From positions 1,054,001-1,118,000 of the forward strand of contig NZ_CP084528.1 of assembly GCF_020410745.1 (NCBI RefSeq): a DNA stretch of 64,000 bases. Reading direction: 5' to 3'. The number at the start of each line of letters is the position of its first letter. Within the stretch, counting starts at the first letter, position 1. This DNA is from Kaistella polysaccharea (lineage in GTDB: Bacteria; Bacteroidota; Bacteroidia; Flavobacteriales; Weeksellaceae). Of this stretch, positions 55,554 through 64,000 are shown piece after piece. Below the pieces are notes generated by a model. It was not told the origin of the DNA and ran no database searches. It worked only from the letters and a program-made list of their open reading frames with translations. The translations under genes and the position numbers were made by a program.

Positions 55554-57131
55554 TTAAATAAACTGATACGCTTTCAAAGTCAGGAATTCTGCGAAGTTGT
55601 AATTGAGAATGAGGTCATCAAAAAGTTCGGTTGCTAATTCGAATTTTCCGTTGTCGTAGCGATCGTCGCCGACATAATTTTTGATTTTCTCTAATTCTTC
55701 TTCTTGCCAGGTCAAAACCATTTCGGGCATTAAGGTTCTGCCATCGTCTAATTTTGCTTCATTTTTCAGCCATTGCCAAACTTGAGTTCTGGAGATTTCT
55801 GCGGTTGCGGCGTCTTCCATTAAATTGTATAAAGCGGCGGCGCCAACACCCATTAACCATGATTCTATATATAAGATTCCGACATTAATATTTTTTCTAA
55901 CACCTTTTTCAGTAATTGTTCCTTTTGGAATTTCAAGAAGATTTTCTTCTGAAATATGATACTCTTCAAATTTTTTATCAATTTGATTTGGAGTCGGCAT
56001 AAATTCATCGAATATTTTCTTGGCCACAGAAACCAATCCAGGATGCGCAACCCAAGTTCCATCGTGTCCGTTTTTAACTTCACGTTGTTTATCCGCACGA
56101 ACTTTTGCATAAGCGATTTCGTTTTCTGCTTCATTATTTTTTACTGGAATCTGAGCGGCCATTCCGCCCATCGCGTGAACATTTCTTTTGTGACAAACCT
56201 GAATTACTCTTTTCGAGTAAGCACTCATAAAAGGAGAAGCCATCGTAACCTGATCTCGGTCCGGAACTAAAAATTCAGGGAGATTTCTAAATTTTTTGAT
56301 GTAAGAGAAAATGTAATCCCAACGTCCACAGTTTAAACCGGAGCTGTGTTCTTTTAATTCATATAAAATTTCGTCGAGTTGAAAAGCAGCCGTAATGGTT
56401 TCAATCAAAACTGTGGCTTTGACAGTTCCTTGAGGAATTTCTAAATAGTCCTGAGAAAATTTGAAAACGTCATTCCACCATTTCGCTTCTTTATAATGTT
56501 CTAATTTTGGTAAGTAAAAATAAGGTCCGCTTCCGTTCTCAATTAACTTTTTAGCATTTCTAAAGAAGTAAATTCCAAAATCAATTAAAGAACCTGAGGC
56601 TTTTTCACCATTAAATTCAATATTTTTTTCTCCTAGATGCAAACCTCTCGGACGAACTAAAAGGGTGGCTAAATTTTCACCCAGTTCATATTTTTTACCA
56701 TTTTCATTTTCAAAACTGATGGTTCTGTTTACGGCATCTGAAAGATTTCTTTGTCCCTCCATACAATTTTCCCAAGTCGGAGAATTACTGTCTTCAAAAT
56801 CGGCCATAAAAGTGGAAGACCCTGAATTCAAAGCGTTGATGACCATTTTTCTTTCCACAGGTCCCGTAATCTCCACTCTTCTATCTAATAGATCTTTCGG
56901 AAGTGGATTACAAACCCAGTTTCCAGTTCTGATCTCCTCCGTTTCAGGTAAAAATTTAGGAAGTTGATGATGATCAAATTCAACCTGTTTCATTGTTCGT
57001 GAATGCAAAAGCGCAATTCTTTCATTATTAAATCTCGAATGGAGTTCAGTTAAGAACTTAACTAATTCGGAAGTAAATAGGTCGTTGTATTGTTCTTGAG
57101 GAAGAATTTGAAATTGTGTTGCCGTTTCCAT
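55554..57131 (-). CDS. aceB: malate synthase A
   Basis: AceB condenses glyoxylate and acetyl-CoA to malate. The 525-residue protein has LLVRPRGLHLGEK, TVLIETITAAFQLDEILYEL, NCGRWDYIFSYIKKF and VHAMGGMAAQIPVKN, typical of malate synthase A, and is of normal length. It is first in the leftward aceB-aceA pair and divergent from the RamB-like gene. Confidence 0.96.
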   Translation of the reverse strand: METATQFQILPQEQYNDLFTSELVKFLTELHSRFNNERIALLHSRTMKQVEFDHHQLPKFLPETEEIRTGNWVCNPLPKDLLDRRVEITGPVERKMVINALNSGSSTFMADFEDSNSPTWENCMEGQRNLSDAVNRTISFENENGKKYELGENLATLLVRPRGLHLGEKNIEFNGEKASGSLIDFGIYFFRNAKKLIENGSGPYFYLPKLEHYKEAKWWNDVFKFSQDYLEIPQGTVKATVLIETITAAFQLDEILYELKEHSSGLNCGRWDYIFSYIKKFRNLPEFLVPDRDQVTMASPFMSAYSKRVIQVCHKRNVHAMGGMAAQIPVKNNEAENEIAYAKVRADKQREVKNGHDGTWVAHPGLVSVAKKIFDEFMPTPNQIDKKFEEYHISEENLLEIPKGTITEKGVRKNINVGILYIESWLMGVGAAALYNLMEDAATAEISRTQVWQWLKNEAKLDDGRTLMPEMVLTWQEEELEKIKNYVGDDRYDNGKFELATELFDDLILNYNFAEFLTLKAYQFI

Positions 57132-57170
57132 TTTGTATAAACTTTAATGATTTGGTATTACAAACATAAG

Positions 57171-57178
57171 CAAAAAAC
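57171..57178 (-). promoter_or_regulatory. aceB: -7 box for aceB
   Basis: The minus strand reads TATGTTTG, matching TANNTTTG, 39 bases before the start codon. The palindrome at 57189-57202 sits where the -33 element would be. Confidence 0.5.
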
Positions 57179-57188
57179 TTTCACCAAC

Positions 57189-57202
57189 AGCGAACGTTCG
57201 CT
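57189..57202. promoter_or_regulatory. candidate operator, perfect palindrome
   Basis: AGCGAACGTTCGCT is a 14-bp perfect palindrome, placed over the -33 region of aceB. A related sequence lies 35 bp away. It is a candidate binding site for the RamB-like regulator. Confidence 0.5.
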
Positions 57203-57223
57203 AAAATTATTAAATAATTATTA

Positions 57224-57237
57224 TGCGAACAACCGCT
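57224..57237. promoter_or_regulatory. second candidate operator, imperfect palindrome
   Basis: TGCGAACAACCGCT agrees with the first site at 10 of 14 positions, and the GCGAAC half is identical. It overlaps the -33 region of the RamB-like gene. Confidence 0.45.
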
Positions 57238-57247
57238 TAATTTTATT

Positions 57248-57255
57248 TACCTTTG
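57248..57255 (+). promoter_or_regulatory. -7 box for the RamB-like gene
   Basis: TACCTTTG matches TANNTTTG, 54 bases before the ATG. The second operator candidate lies just upstream. Confidence 0.5.
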
Positions 57256-57309
57256 TATTCATCGGATTTTACAATCTATTTAGAAATAGTATAAATTAAT
57301 TTTTACTTA

Positions 57310-58779
57310 ATGGCAAGCGACAGTGATTTTATAAAAACAGTTTTCGGATTGAAAATGAAGCAGTTCCGACAAAAGAAGAATTTTTCTTTACAAGATCTGG
57401 CGAATTTAACAGGCGTTTCTAAATCTTATTTAAATGAGATTGAGAATGGTAAAAAATATCCGAAGCACGATAAAATTGCGCAACTTGCCACCGCATTAAA
57501 CTGTACTTACGACGATTTGGTTTCCACAAAACTTGATAAAAGTTTAGCGCCGATTGCAGAAATCATACAGTCAGATTTTTTCAAAGAAATTCCGCTGGAC
57601 CTTTTTGGAATTAATAAAACGAACCTCATCAGCATTATAAGTGATGCTCCGAAAAAAGTCACGGCGTTCATCAATACTTTAATTGAAATTTCAAAGAATT
57701 ACAATTTAAGCAAGGAGCGTTTCTTCTTCGCTGTGATTCGAAGTTTTCAGGAATTACATGACAATTATTTCCCGGACATTGAGGAGAAAGCAAAGGCTTA
57801 TATTCTGGAAAATAACATTTCAAATAAACCAAAATCCGGTGAATTTGAAGATATTTTAAAAACACAGTTTGAGTACGAAATCAAATCTTTGGATTTGGAA
57901 CAATACGGCGCTTCGGGGAAATTACGGTCGCTTTATATTCCGGAAAAGAAATTACTTTTATTGAATGAACTTTTAGATGAAGATCAAAAAACCTTTATTC
58001 TTGCGAAAGAAATCGGGTTTAATGTGATGAATCTCAATCCCCGTCCGAACACATATTCCTGGTTGGATTTCACCAGTTTTGAAGAACTTTTAAATAACTA
58101 TTATGTTTCTTATTTCGCCGGTTGTTTGCTGATTCGCAAAGAAATATTAGCCCAGGAAATCAACGAATTTTTTCAAAATCCTGAATGGAATCCAAAACTA
58201 TTTGAAAATCTAATTGAAGAATTTACGAACTCGCCGGAAACATTCTATTATCGTTTAACGAACATTCTCCCACAAGAACTGGGAATTAAAGATCTGTTTT
58301 ATCTCTGTTTCACGAAAAAGAAAAATTCAGATAAAATTCAGATTTTAAAGGAATTACATTTGAATCAGCAACAAGCGCCTCACGCCAATGCAACGAACGA
58401 ACATTATTGCCGACGCTGGATTGCGGTGAAAAACCTTTCAAATTTAAAAGAAAACGAGAAATTGACAGATGCTCAAATCTCTCACTATAAAGACAGTGGC
58501 TTAACTTATTTGGTGATTTCCACTTCACAGAAAAATCCTTTTTCGGACGGAACAAACCGAAGTTACTGTATCGGGATTTTATTGAATTCGAATTCTTTAA
58601 AGAAAATTAAATTCGCCAAAAGCGATCAGATTAAAACCGTAAATGTTGGTGTAACCTGCGAAGTCTGCAGCATTCCAGATTGCGAGGTTCGACAAGCGCC
58701 ACCTTCAAGGTTGGAAAAGGAAATCTTTAATGAAAATATGAAAAAATCTATTCAGAAAATTCGGAAGGAAATACTTTAG
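57310..58779 (+). CDS. RamB/ScfR-like XRE regulator of acetate metabolism
   Basis: This 489-residue regulator has an N-terminal XRE helix-turn-helix (KKNFSLQDLANLTGVSKSYLNEIENGKKYPKHDKI, residues about 20-54), a middle IrrE-like region (LLNELLDEDQKTFILAKEIGFNVM), and a C-terminal DUF2083-like domain ending VTCEVCSIPDCEVRQAPPSR. This domain order is that of RamB/short-chain fatty acyl regulators, which in actinobacteria control aceA and aceB. It is divergent from aceB, which fits. The metal-protease residues of IrrE are not evident, so it is probably a sensor only. Confidence 0.85.
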   Translation: MASDSDFIKTVFGLKMKQFRQKKNFSLQDLANLTGVSKSYLNEIENGKKYPKHDKIAQLATALNCTYDDLVSTKLDKSLAPIAEIIQSDFFKEIPLDLFGINKTNLISIISDAPKKVTAFINTLIEISKNYNLSKERFFFAVIRSFQELHDNYFPDIEEKAKAYILENNISNKPKSGEFEDILKTQFEYEIKSLDLEQYGASGKLRSLYIPEKKLLLLNELLDEDQKTFILAKEIGFNVMNLNPRPNTYSWLDFTSFEELLNNYYVSYFAGCLLIRKEILAQEINEFFQNPEWNPKLFENLIEEFTNSPETFYYRLTNILPQELGIKDLFYLCFTKKKNSDKIQILKELHLNQQQAPHANATNEHYCRRWIAVKNLSNLKENEKLTDAQISHYKDSGLTYLVISTSQKNPFSDGTNRSYCIGILLNSNSLKKIKFAKSDQIKTVNVGVTCEVCSIPDCEVRQAPPSRLEKEIFNENMKKSIQKIRKEIL

Positions 58780-58800
58780 ACGCTGAAATCACTACATTTT

Positions 58801-58958
58801 TTTGACCACAAAGTCACAAAAGCAACATGAATAAATGAATGATTAAAAGTTCACAAACGGAAAATCTAAAGATTTTCCTAACTTTCGTTAATTAATGTAA
58901 TTGATATTTTTGTTATCATTTTTGCCATAAAGACTTTTTTGACTTTGTGGTTTTATAA
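58801..58958. repeat. dispersed element with inverted ends
   Basis: TGACCACAAAGTCACAAAAG at 58803-58822 is nearly the inverse of CTTTTTTGACTTTGTGGTTT at 58934-58953. A palindrome GGAAAATC-TAAA-GATTTTCC is at 58859-58878. The structure resembles a small non-autonomous element; a half copy lies at 55497. Confidence 0.5.
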
Positions 58959-58992
58959 AACTAAATCGTAACTTTCAGTAAACAAATGAAGT

Positions 58993-59646
58993 ATGTTTTT
59001 AGTCGACTTACTTTTTCCGAATCGCTGTTTGGAATGCAACCGAATCATTCATCATGAAGAAGTGGTTTGTGAACTGTGTTTTGATCAGATTCATTTTACA
59101 CATCATCACCATTCCGAAAGCAATCTTTTACTGGAGAAATGTAGGTTACTTTTTCCGATTGAAAATGCTTTTGCGCTGATGCAGTTTGAGGAAGAAAGCA
59201 CCAGTCAAAAAATTATTCATCAGTTAAAATACGGCAGTCGGGAGAAAATTGGAAAAATCATCGCGAACTGGACTTTAGAAAAAGTTGATTTCAATGCTAT
59301 TAAAATTGATCTTTTAGCAACCGTTCCACTTCATCCGAAAAAAGAGAAAGAACGTGGATATAATCAGCTGCATTCGTATGCTGAGGAACTGTCGAAACAA
59401 TTAAAAACACCTTGTGATCACACTTTAATAAAAAGAAATTTCTATAAAAAAGCTCAGGCCAAAAAAAATAGAGATCAGCGAACCTTTAACGAAGATTTAT
59501 TTTCAATTACGAAAATGATTTCCGATCAGCACATTTTATTAATTGACGATGTTTTTACCACAGGCAATACGATGAGCGCTGTAGCCTGGCAAATTTTAAA
59601 GGACGGACATAACAAAGTGAGTGTTTTGGTCATGGCAATGGATTAA
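58993..59646 (+). CDS. ComF-family phosphoribosyltransferase-like protein
   Basis: This 217-residue protein has the ComF layout: a zinc-ribbon-like start (NRCLECNRIIHHEEVVCELC, residues about 11-31), a linker, and a PRTase domain with IDLLATVPLHPKKEKERGYNQ and the PRPP loop LLIDDVFTTGNTMSA (about 178-192). In competent bacteria ComF acts in DNA uptake; in others its role is unclear. It follows the RamB-like gene by 213 bp. Confidence 0.9.
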   Translation: MFLVDLLFPNRCLECNRIIHHEEVVCELCFDQIHFTHHHHSESNLLLEKCRLLFPIENAFALMQFEEESTSQKIIHQLKYGSREKIGKIIANWTLEKVDFNAIKIDLLATVPLHPKKEKERGYNQLHSYAEELSKQLKTPCDHTLIKRNFYKKAQAKKNRDQRTFNEDLFSITKMISDQHILLIDDVFTTGNTMSAVAWQILKDGHNKVSVLVMAMD

Positions 59647-59655
59647 TCCTCACCC

Positions 59656-59770
59656 TAAATCCCTCTCCAATGGAGAGGGACTTTTAAGAATATATTATTA
59701 TCGGTGGAAATCTGTGAAATCTGTGCGCAATATTACTCGCACAGATTTGCACAGATTTACACGGATTTTT
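59656..59770. repeat. hairpins of two dispersed repeat types
   Basis: First, TCCCTCTCCAATGGAGAGGGA (59660-59680) is a perfect hairpin from the CCCTAAATCCCTCTCC family. Second, from about 59708, AATCTGTGAAATCTGTGCG and CGCACAGATTTGCACAGATT form a long, bulged stem around CAATATTACT, then ACACGGATTTTTTT. They lie between the convergent comF-like and upp genes and may act as terminators. Confidence 0.65.
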
Positions 59771-59796
59771 TTTATGAAATACAAAATAGCAGATTA

Positions 59797-60447
59797 TTAT
59801 CGCTGTAATTTTTCACCGTAAGATAAATCTCCTGCGTCACCTAATCCTGGTGTGATATATCCTTTTGAAGTTAGTTTTTCATCAATAACTCCAACCCAGA
59901 TTTTTGCATTTGGATACGCTTTCTGGATCGTGTCAACTCCTTGCTGAGAAGCGATGGCTGCAACGATATGCAATTGTGTCGGTTTTCCGTGGTTCAACAG
60001 ATCTTTAATGGCTTCAATTAAACTGGCACCTGTTGCCAACATTGGATCTGCGACGATTAACGGCCTTCCATCAACGCTCGGACAAGTTAAATAATCCTGT
60101 TTAATGGAAAAATAATCATTAGCGTCATGTTTTCTATAAGCGGCAACGAAACCACAATCTGCTTTATCCAAATAATTTAAAATCCCCTGAAATAAAGGAA
60201 CTCCTGCTCTTAAGATCGTAGTAATTACGGGTTGAACGGATACTTCTTGTGCTTTAATTTTATCTAAAGGTGTCGTAATTTCAATTTCTTTCTGTTCCAA
60301 ACCTTTGCTGATTTCAAAAGCAGCGATCTCTCCGATTCGTTCCATATTGCGGCGGAATCTCAAGCGGTCACTTTGTATATCTATATTCCGAAGCTCGTTG
60401 ATCCAAGTATTAACTAATGAAAATTGTTCTGAAAGGACTATAACCAT
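59797..60447 (-). CDS. upp: uracil phosphoribosyltransferase
   Basis: Upp salvages uracil to UMP. The 216-residue protein has the family's N-terminal DIQSDRLRFRRNMERIGEIAA, TTILRAGVPLFQG, the PRPP loop VADPMLATGASLIEAI and the C-terminal YITPGLGDAGDLSYGEK. Length is normal. Confidence 0.96.
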   Translation of the reverse strand: MVIVLSEQFSLVNTWINELRNIDIQSDRLRFRRNMERIGEIAAFEISKGLEQKEIEITTPLDKIKAQEVSVQPVITTILRAGVPLFQGILNYLDKADCGFVAAYRKHDANDYFSIKQDYLTCPSVDGRPLIVADPMLATGASLIEAIKDLLNHGKPTQLHIVAAIASQQGVDTIQKAYPNAKIWVGVIDEKLTSKGYITPGLGDAGDLSYGEKLQR

Positions 60448-60489
60448 GATTATTTTTTAATGTGGGAAAGTTCGGGAAAAATTTAGGTA

Positions 60490-60525
60490 ATAAAAAGCCC
60501 TTTAGAAAAATCTAAAAGGCTTTTG
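60490..60525 (-). terminator. terminator of der
   Basis: AAAAGCCTTTTAGA / TCTAAAGGGCTTTTT (minus strand) hairpin with one mismatch and flanking runs, 4 bp past the der stop. Confidence 0.85.
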
Positions 60526-60528
60526 TTT

Positions 60529-61836
60529 TTATTTCTGTCTAAAATAGATCTCTATTGGAACTCCGGTGAATCCGAACTCTTTTCGAAGTTGATTTTCAGT
60601 AAATCTTTTGTAGGCTTCTTTTACATATTGAGGTAAGTTGCAGAAAAATACAAACTGTGGACTCGGCGTTGGAAGTTGTACGCAATATTTAATTTTCACG
60701 TATTTCCCTTTCAATGCTGGTGGCGGCGTTCTCTCAAAAATGGGAAGCATGATCTCATTCAGTTTCGAAGTTTTAATTTTCTTCGCTCTGTTTGCATAAA
60801 CTTCCATTGCAACTTCAACAGTTTTCAAAATTCTTTGTTTTGTCAAAGCAGACACAAAAAGAATAGGAATATCGGTAAATTGCCCAATTTTTTCTTTAAT
60901 TTTCGCTTCGAAATCACGCGTGGTATTGGTTTCTTTTTCAACCAAGTCCCATTTATTCACAACGATTACGATTCCTTTTCTATTTTTCTGTGCCAATCCG
61001 AAAATATTCATATCCTGAGATTCCCAACCTAAAGTGGCATCAACCATGATAATTACGACATCAGAATATTCAATAGAACGAACCGATCGCATCACGGAAT
61101 AAAATTCTAAATCTTCTTTTACTTTCGCTTTACGACGCATTCCTGCGGTATCAACCAAAACAAATTCATGTCCGAATTTATTGTATAAAGTTTGGATAGA
61201 ATCACGCGTTGTTCCAGCAACATCAGTTACTATATTTTGTTCTTTGTCTAAAAGTGCGTTGGTTAAAGTAGATTTTCCAACGTTTGGTCTTCCCGCAATC
61301 GTAATTTTTGGCAAACCTTCGAAAGGATCTTTGTATTCGGTAGTCGGAAAATCTTTTACGATATCATCCAACAACTCTCCTGTACCAGAACCAGTTGCCG
61401 AAGACATGGTGTAATATTTTGAAATTCCGAGTTGATAAAATTCGGTTGCGGCTAATTCTTCTTTTGCAGAATCAGCTTTGTTAATTACGATATACACCTG
61501 CTTATTTGACCGGCGTAACATTTCGTGAATTTCGATATCTGTATCTGTTAAACCTTCAGCAACATTCAGCATGAAGATAATTGAGGTTGCTTCATCAACG
61601 GCTAATTCAACCTGTTTGATAATTTCTCCCTGAAATGCATCTTCAGTATCAACTTCGTAACCTCCGGTATCGATAACGGTGAATTCAACTCCATTCCAGT
61701 CAGATTTTCCGTAATGACGGTCTCTGGTAACTCCGGCGGTTGAATCTACGATTGCTTCTCTACGTTCTAGAAAACGGTTAAAAAGGGTGGATTTCCCAAC
61801 GTTGGGACGTCCTACTATGGCGACGATATTCGACAT
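60529..61836 (-). CDS. der: ribosome biogenesis GTPase Der (EngA)
   Basis: Der acts in 50S subunit maturation. The 435-residue protein has two tandem GTPase domains, each with GRPNVGKST (residues 8-16 and about 182-190), the DTAG switch motifs (VIDTGGYEVD and VLVDTAGMRR) and NKXD (VINKAD, VVNKWD). The C-terminal KH-like domain ends GFTGVPIEIYFRQ. Length and order are standard. Confidence 0.97.
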   Translation of the reverse strand: MSNIVAIVGRPNVGKSTLFNRFLERREAIVDSTAGVTRDRHYGKSDWNGVEFTVIDTGGYEVDTEDAFQGEIIKQVELAVDEATSIIFMLNVAEGLTDTDIEIHEMLRRSNKQVYIVINKADSAKEELAATEFYQLGISKYYTMSSATGSGTGELLDDIVKDFPTTEYKDPFEGLPKITIAGRPNVGKSTLTNALLDKEQNIVTDVAGTTRDSIQTLYNKFGHEFVLVDTAGMRRKAKVKEDLEFYSVMRSVRSIEYSDVVIIMVDATLGWESQDMNIFGLAQKNRKGIVIVVNKWDLVEKETNTTRDFEAKIKEKIGQFTDIPILFVSALTKQRILKTVEVAMEVYANRAKKIKTSKLNEIMLPIFERTPPPALKGKYVKIKYCVQLPTPSPQFVFFCNLPQYVKEAYKRFTENQLRKEFGFTGVPIEIYFRQK

Positions 61837-61901
61837 AAAATTTTGTTTAATAATGTTATTATTAATGGGTTACTCAAACTTTTCGAGCCCAAAAATTTTT
61901 G

Positions 61902-61909
61902 CAAAGATA
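61902..61909 (-). promoter_or_regulatory. der: -7 box for der
   Basis: The minus strand reads TATCTTTG, matching TANNTTTG, about 65 bases before the start codon. Confidence 0.4.
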
Positions 61910-62028
61910 GTTTATTTCCCGTCGAATTGGTATTGTTAAAATTTGTAACTTTCTAATCCGTTTGATTACTTATTATGTTAAGAGGTATTGAACTTAATAA
62001 AAAAAATTAACAACTAAAACTTTAAATC

Positions 62029-62580
62029 ATGATTGCTATTATTATTCTGGCAGCATTAGCCATCTTTTTCTTTTATGGTTTTTCAATCTACAACCGATTG
62101 GTAAAATTGAAAACAATGGTTCAGGAAGCCTGGAGCAGCATCGATGTGATGCTTAAAAAAAGACATGACCTTATTCCCAACTTGGTGGAGACGGTGAAAG
62201 GATATGCTACCCACGAAAGAGAAACTTTCGATAGTGTTACGCGAGCAAGAGCTGCAGCGATGGGCGCAAACTCGATTCAGGAAAAAGAAGCGGCTGAAAA
62301 AAATCTGAATCAGGCGATGATGAATTTGAATGCGGTGGCTGAGCAATATCCTGATTTGAAAGCGAACACAAATTTTCTACAACTTCAGGGTGAGCTTTCT
62401 ACCTTGGAAGGCGATATTGAAAAATCGAGAAGATATTATAATGGTACGGTTCGCGAAAATAATATTTTGGTTGATACTTTCCCCAGTAATATCATTGCAA
62501 ACATGTACAAATTTACAAAAGCAGCCTTCTTCGAATTAGAAAACATTGCTGAACGTGCCGTTCCGTCGGTTAAATTCTAA
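62029..62580 (+). CDS. lemA: LemA family protein
   Basis: This 183-residue protein has one N-terminal membrane segment (IAIIILAALAIFFFYGFSIY) and a four-helix LemA domain with LVKLKTMVQEAWSSIDVMLKKRHDLIPNLVETVKGYATHE and ARRYYNGTVRENN-like KSRRYYNGTVRENNILVDTFPSN. It lies 4 bp before a DUF2207 gene, a frequent pairing whose function is unknown. Confidence 0.9.
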   Translation: MIAIIILAALAIFFFYGFSIYNRLVKLKTMVQEAWSSIDVMLKKRHDLIPNLVETVKGYATHERETFDSVTRARAAAMGANSIQEKEAAEKNLNQAMMNLNAVAEQYPDLKANTNFLQLQGELSTLEGDIEKSRRYYNGTVRENNILVDTFPSNIIANMYKFTKAAFFELENIAERAVPSVKF

Positions 62581-62584
62581 AATC

Positions 62585-64000
62585 ATGAAACGGTTTTTCT
62601 TCTTCTTTTTATTAATACTTTCCATCGTTGGTTGGGGACAAAACCTCGGTGTAGATTCTTCATCTGCACAGAGCTACGAACATATTCTTTCTTTTCATGC
62701 CGATATTGTTATTGATAAAAACGCTCAAGCCACTATTACGGAGAAAATAAAAGTGTACGCAGGAGGTTCTGAAATCCGTCGCGGCATATTCCGATCTTTA
62801 CCACTTTGGCGAAACATTAACGGGAAAAAGAAAAGAATAAAATATGATATAATTTCTGTTCTGCGAGATGGTAAAAAAGAAGATTATCACAACGAAAACA
62901 CCAGTTCTGATTATGCGATTTATTTTGGAAATAAAGATGTGGTACTAACTCCTGGAGTTTATGAATATGAACTGAAATACAAAACCTCAGACCAGATTGG
63001 TTTCTTTGATAAATATGATGAATTTTACTGGAACGTAAATGGCACATTATGGAATTTCCCCGTCGATGAAATTTCGGCTAAGGTAACGCTTCCGGATGCT
63101 GCAGAAATTATTCAGCAATCTTGCTACACGGGAAGTTATGGATCGAAAGAATCCAACTGTGCGGGGAAGCAGTTAAGTTCAAATACGGTTGAATGGTCCG
63201 CGAAAAATTTAGGTCAAAATGAAGGATTAACAATTGCTGTTGGCTTTAATAAGGGCGTTTTTGCACCTCCACCACCGCCCGGAATTTTAGAGAAGTATGG
63301 AGTTTTTGGACTGCTTATTCTTGCGGCTTCAAGTTTACTCGCTTACTTTTATTCCAGTTGGCAGAAGTACGGAATTGATCCGCAGAAACCAGTTGTTTAT
63401 CCGCAATTTAATTCGCCGCAAAATCTTTCACCCGCATCTCTGGGTTATCTGGAAAACGAATATTATTCCGAACAAATGATTTCTGCAGCGATCGTTAGTT
63501 TAGCGGTTAAAGGGTTCATTAAAATCATTGAAGAGGATAAAAGAATATTAGGGATTTTCGGTGGTAAAGAATATACTTTAGAGAAAATAAAAGAACAGGA
63601 TCAAACTTTACCTAAAGAAGAAATTAATCTTATGAATAAGTTATTTTCAGACGAAGCAACAACCGTTTCTTTTGATGGAAAGTACAACTCAAAAATTGAA
63701 AATGCGGTTAATGATTTCAAAGCAAGTCTAAAATTTCAGCATGATGCTTTCTTGGCAAAAGGAAATAATACAAAAAAATTAATCCTTCCGATTATTGCAA
63801 TCGCGGCACTTTACGGCCTCGGATTGTTCTTCAGTTATAAAACGAGCTACAGCGAATCTCATTTAGGAGCGGGGATCTTTTTATTTGCAGCGGCTCTGTT
63901 TGTCGGAATTTTTATAGCCGTCTTTTTTGAAAGATCACCTGTGGTGAAAATACTTTTTGCATTTATTTCAATAGGATTGATATTTATTTTAGTAACCGTG
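62585..64000 (+). CDS. DUF2207 membrane protein, 3' end beyond the window
   Basis: The ATG at 62585 opens a frame that stays open to the last base, 472 residues so far. It has a signal peptide (KRFFFFFLLILSIVGWGQ), a periplasmic DUF2207 domain (ADIVIDKNAQATITEKIKVYAGGSEIRRGIFR, then FYWNVNGTLWNFPVDEISAKVTLP), a membrane segment near residue 240 (YGVFGLLILAASSLLAYFYS), a cytoplasmic segment, and further helices near the window end. It forms an operon with lemA (4-bp spacing). Function unknown. Confidence 0.85.
   Translation, partial: MKRFFFFFLLILSIVGWGQNLGVDSSSAQSYEHILSFHADIVIDKNAQATITEKIKVYAGGSEIRRGIFRSLPLWRNINGKKKRIKYDIISVLRDGKKEDYHNENTSSDYAIYFGNKDVVLTPGVYEYELKYKTSDQIGFFDKYDEFYWNVNGTLWNFPVDEISAKVTLPDAAEIIQQSCYTGSYGSKESNCAGKQLSSNTVEWSAKNLGQNEGLTIAVGFNKGVFAPPPPPGILEKYGVFGLLILAASSLLAYFYSSWQKYGIDPQKPVVYPQFNSPQNLSPASLGYLENEYYSEQMISAAIVSLAVKGFIKIIEEDKRILGIFGGKEYTLEKIKEQDQTLPKEEINLMNKLFSDEATTVSFDGKYNSKIENAVNDFKASLKFQHDAFLAKGNNTKKLILPIIAIAALYGLGLFFSYKTSYSESHLGAGIFLFAAALFVGIFIAVFFERSPVVKILFAFISIGLIFILVTV

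Overview
The window comes from a low-GC Bacteroidota genome, most likely a flavobacterium of the Chryseobacterium/Kaistella group (Weeksellaceae). The evidence is flavobacterial -7 promoter boxes (TANNTTTG, often only a few bases before the start codon), a type IX secretion sorting domain on an alpha-amylase, TonB-receptor and OstA-like envelope genes, DUF families found mainly in Bacteroidota (DUF4834, DUF6263, DUF6427, DUF4230, START-like), a lone small HU protein, and several families of degenerate intergenic repeats. The placement is inferred from protein style; no rRNA or tRNA gene was seen.

Layout. 1-6.9 kb: a large outer-membrane protein, a NamZ-type muramidase set head to head with an FtsX-family permease, and a cysteine-synthase-like enzyme. 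7-12.4 kb: a leftward block with a glycosyltransferase, a YfhO membrane protein, a small DUF4834 protein and a lipoprotein. 12.6-21.1 kb: M3 peptidase, panD with a flippase-like gene, HU, pdxH, YqgE, a class IV aminotransferase homologue that appears to have lost its PLP residues, a START-like protein and a class III aminotransferase. 21.2-30.9 kb: a compact three-gene ABC exporter, fur/ostA, kup, pdhB, DUF2147, and an LtaS-like protein. 31-36.2 kb: a rightward run with phosphatidyl transferase, exonuclease, FAH-family hydrolase, UspA, DUF6427, DUF3109 and MgtC. 36.3-41.2 kb: trigger factor, then a lipoprotein/TonB receptor/small His-Cys protein set that looks like metal uptake. 41.3-45 kb: pfkA-gap and an MpaB-family protein. 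45-53.6 kb: secreted amylase, DUF4230, a possible PD-(D/E)XK protein, a LuxE-like acyl-protein synthetase, a hairpin array with its Y1 transposase, a secreted hydroxyisourate hydrolase, LpxH and QueD. 54-58.8 kb: the glyoxylate shunt (aceB, aceA) divergent from a RamB-like regulator. 58.9-64 kb: comF, upp, der, lemA and a DUF2207 protein cut by the window edge.

Most of the window is ordinary chromosomal core. The most unusual region is 50.48-51.62 kb, where two alternating short hairpins (CGCC-GAA-GGCG and ACCGC-GAA-GCGGT) repeat about every 93 bp, five to six times each, directly downstream of a single-domain HUH/Y1 transposase. This looks like a flavobacterial analogue of REP/RAYT systems. 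Other notable points are a dispersed intergenic repeat inserted in frame inside the acyl-protein synthetase gene, a likely PLP-independent pseudo-aminotransferase, a duplicated palindromic operator candidate between aceB and the RamB-like gene, and repeat families present in several copies in the window.
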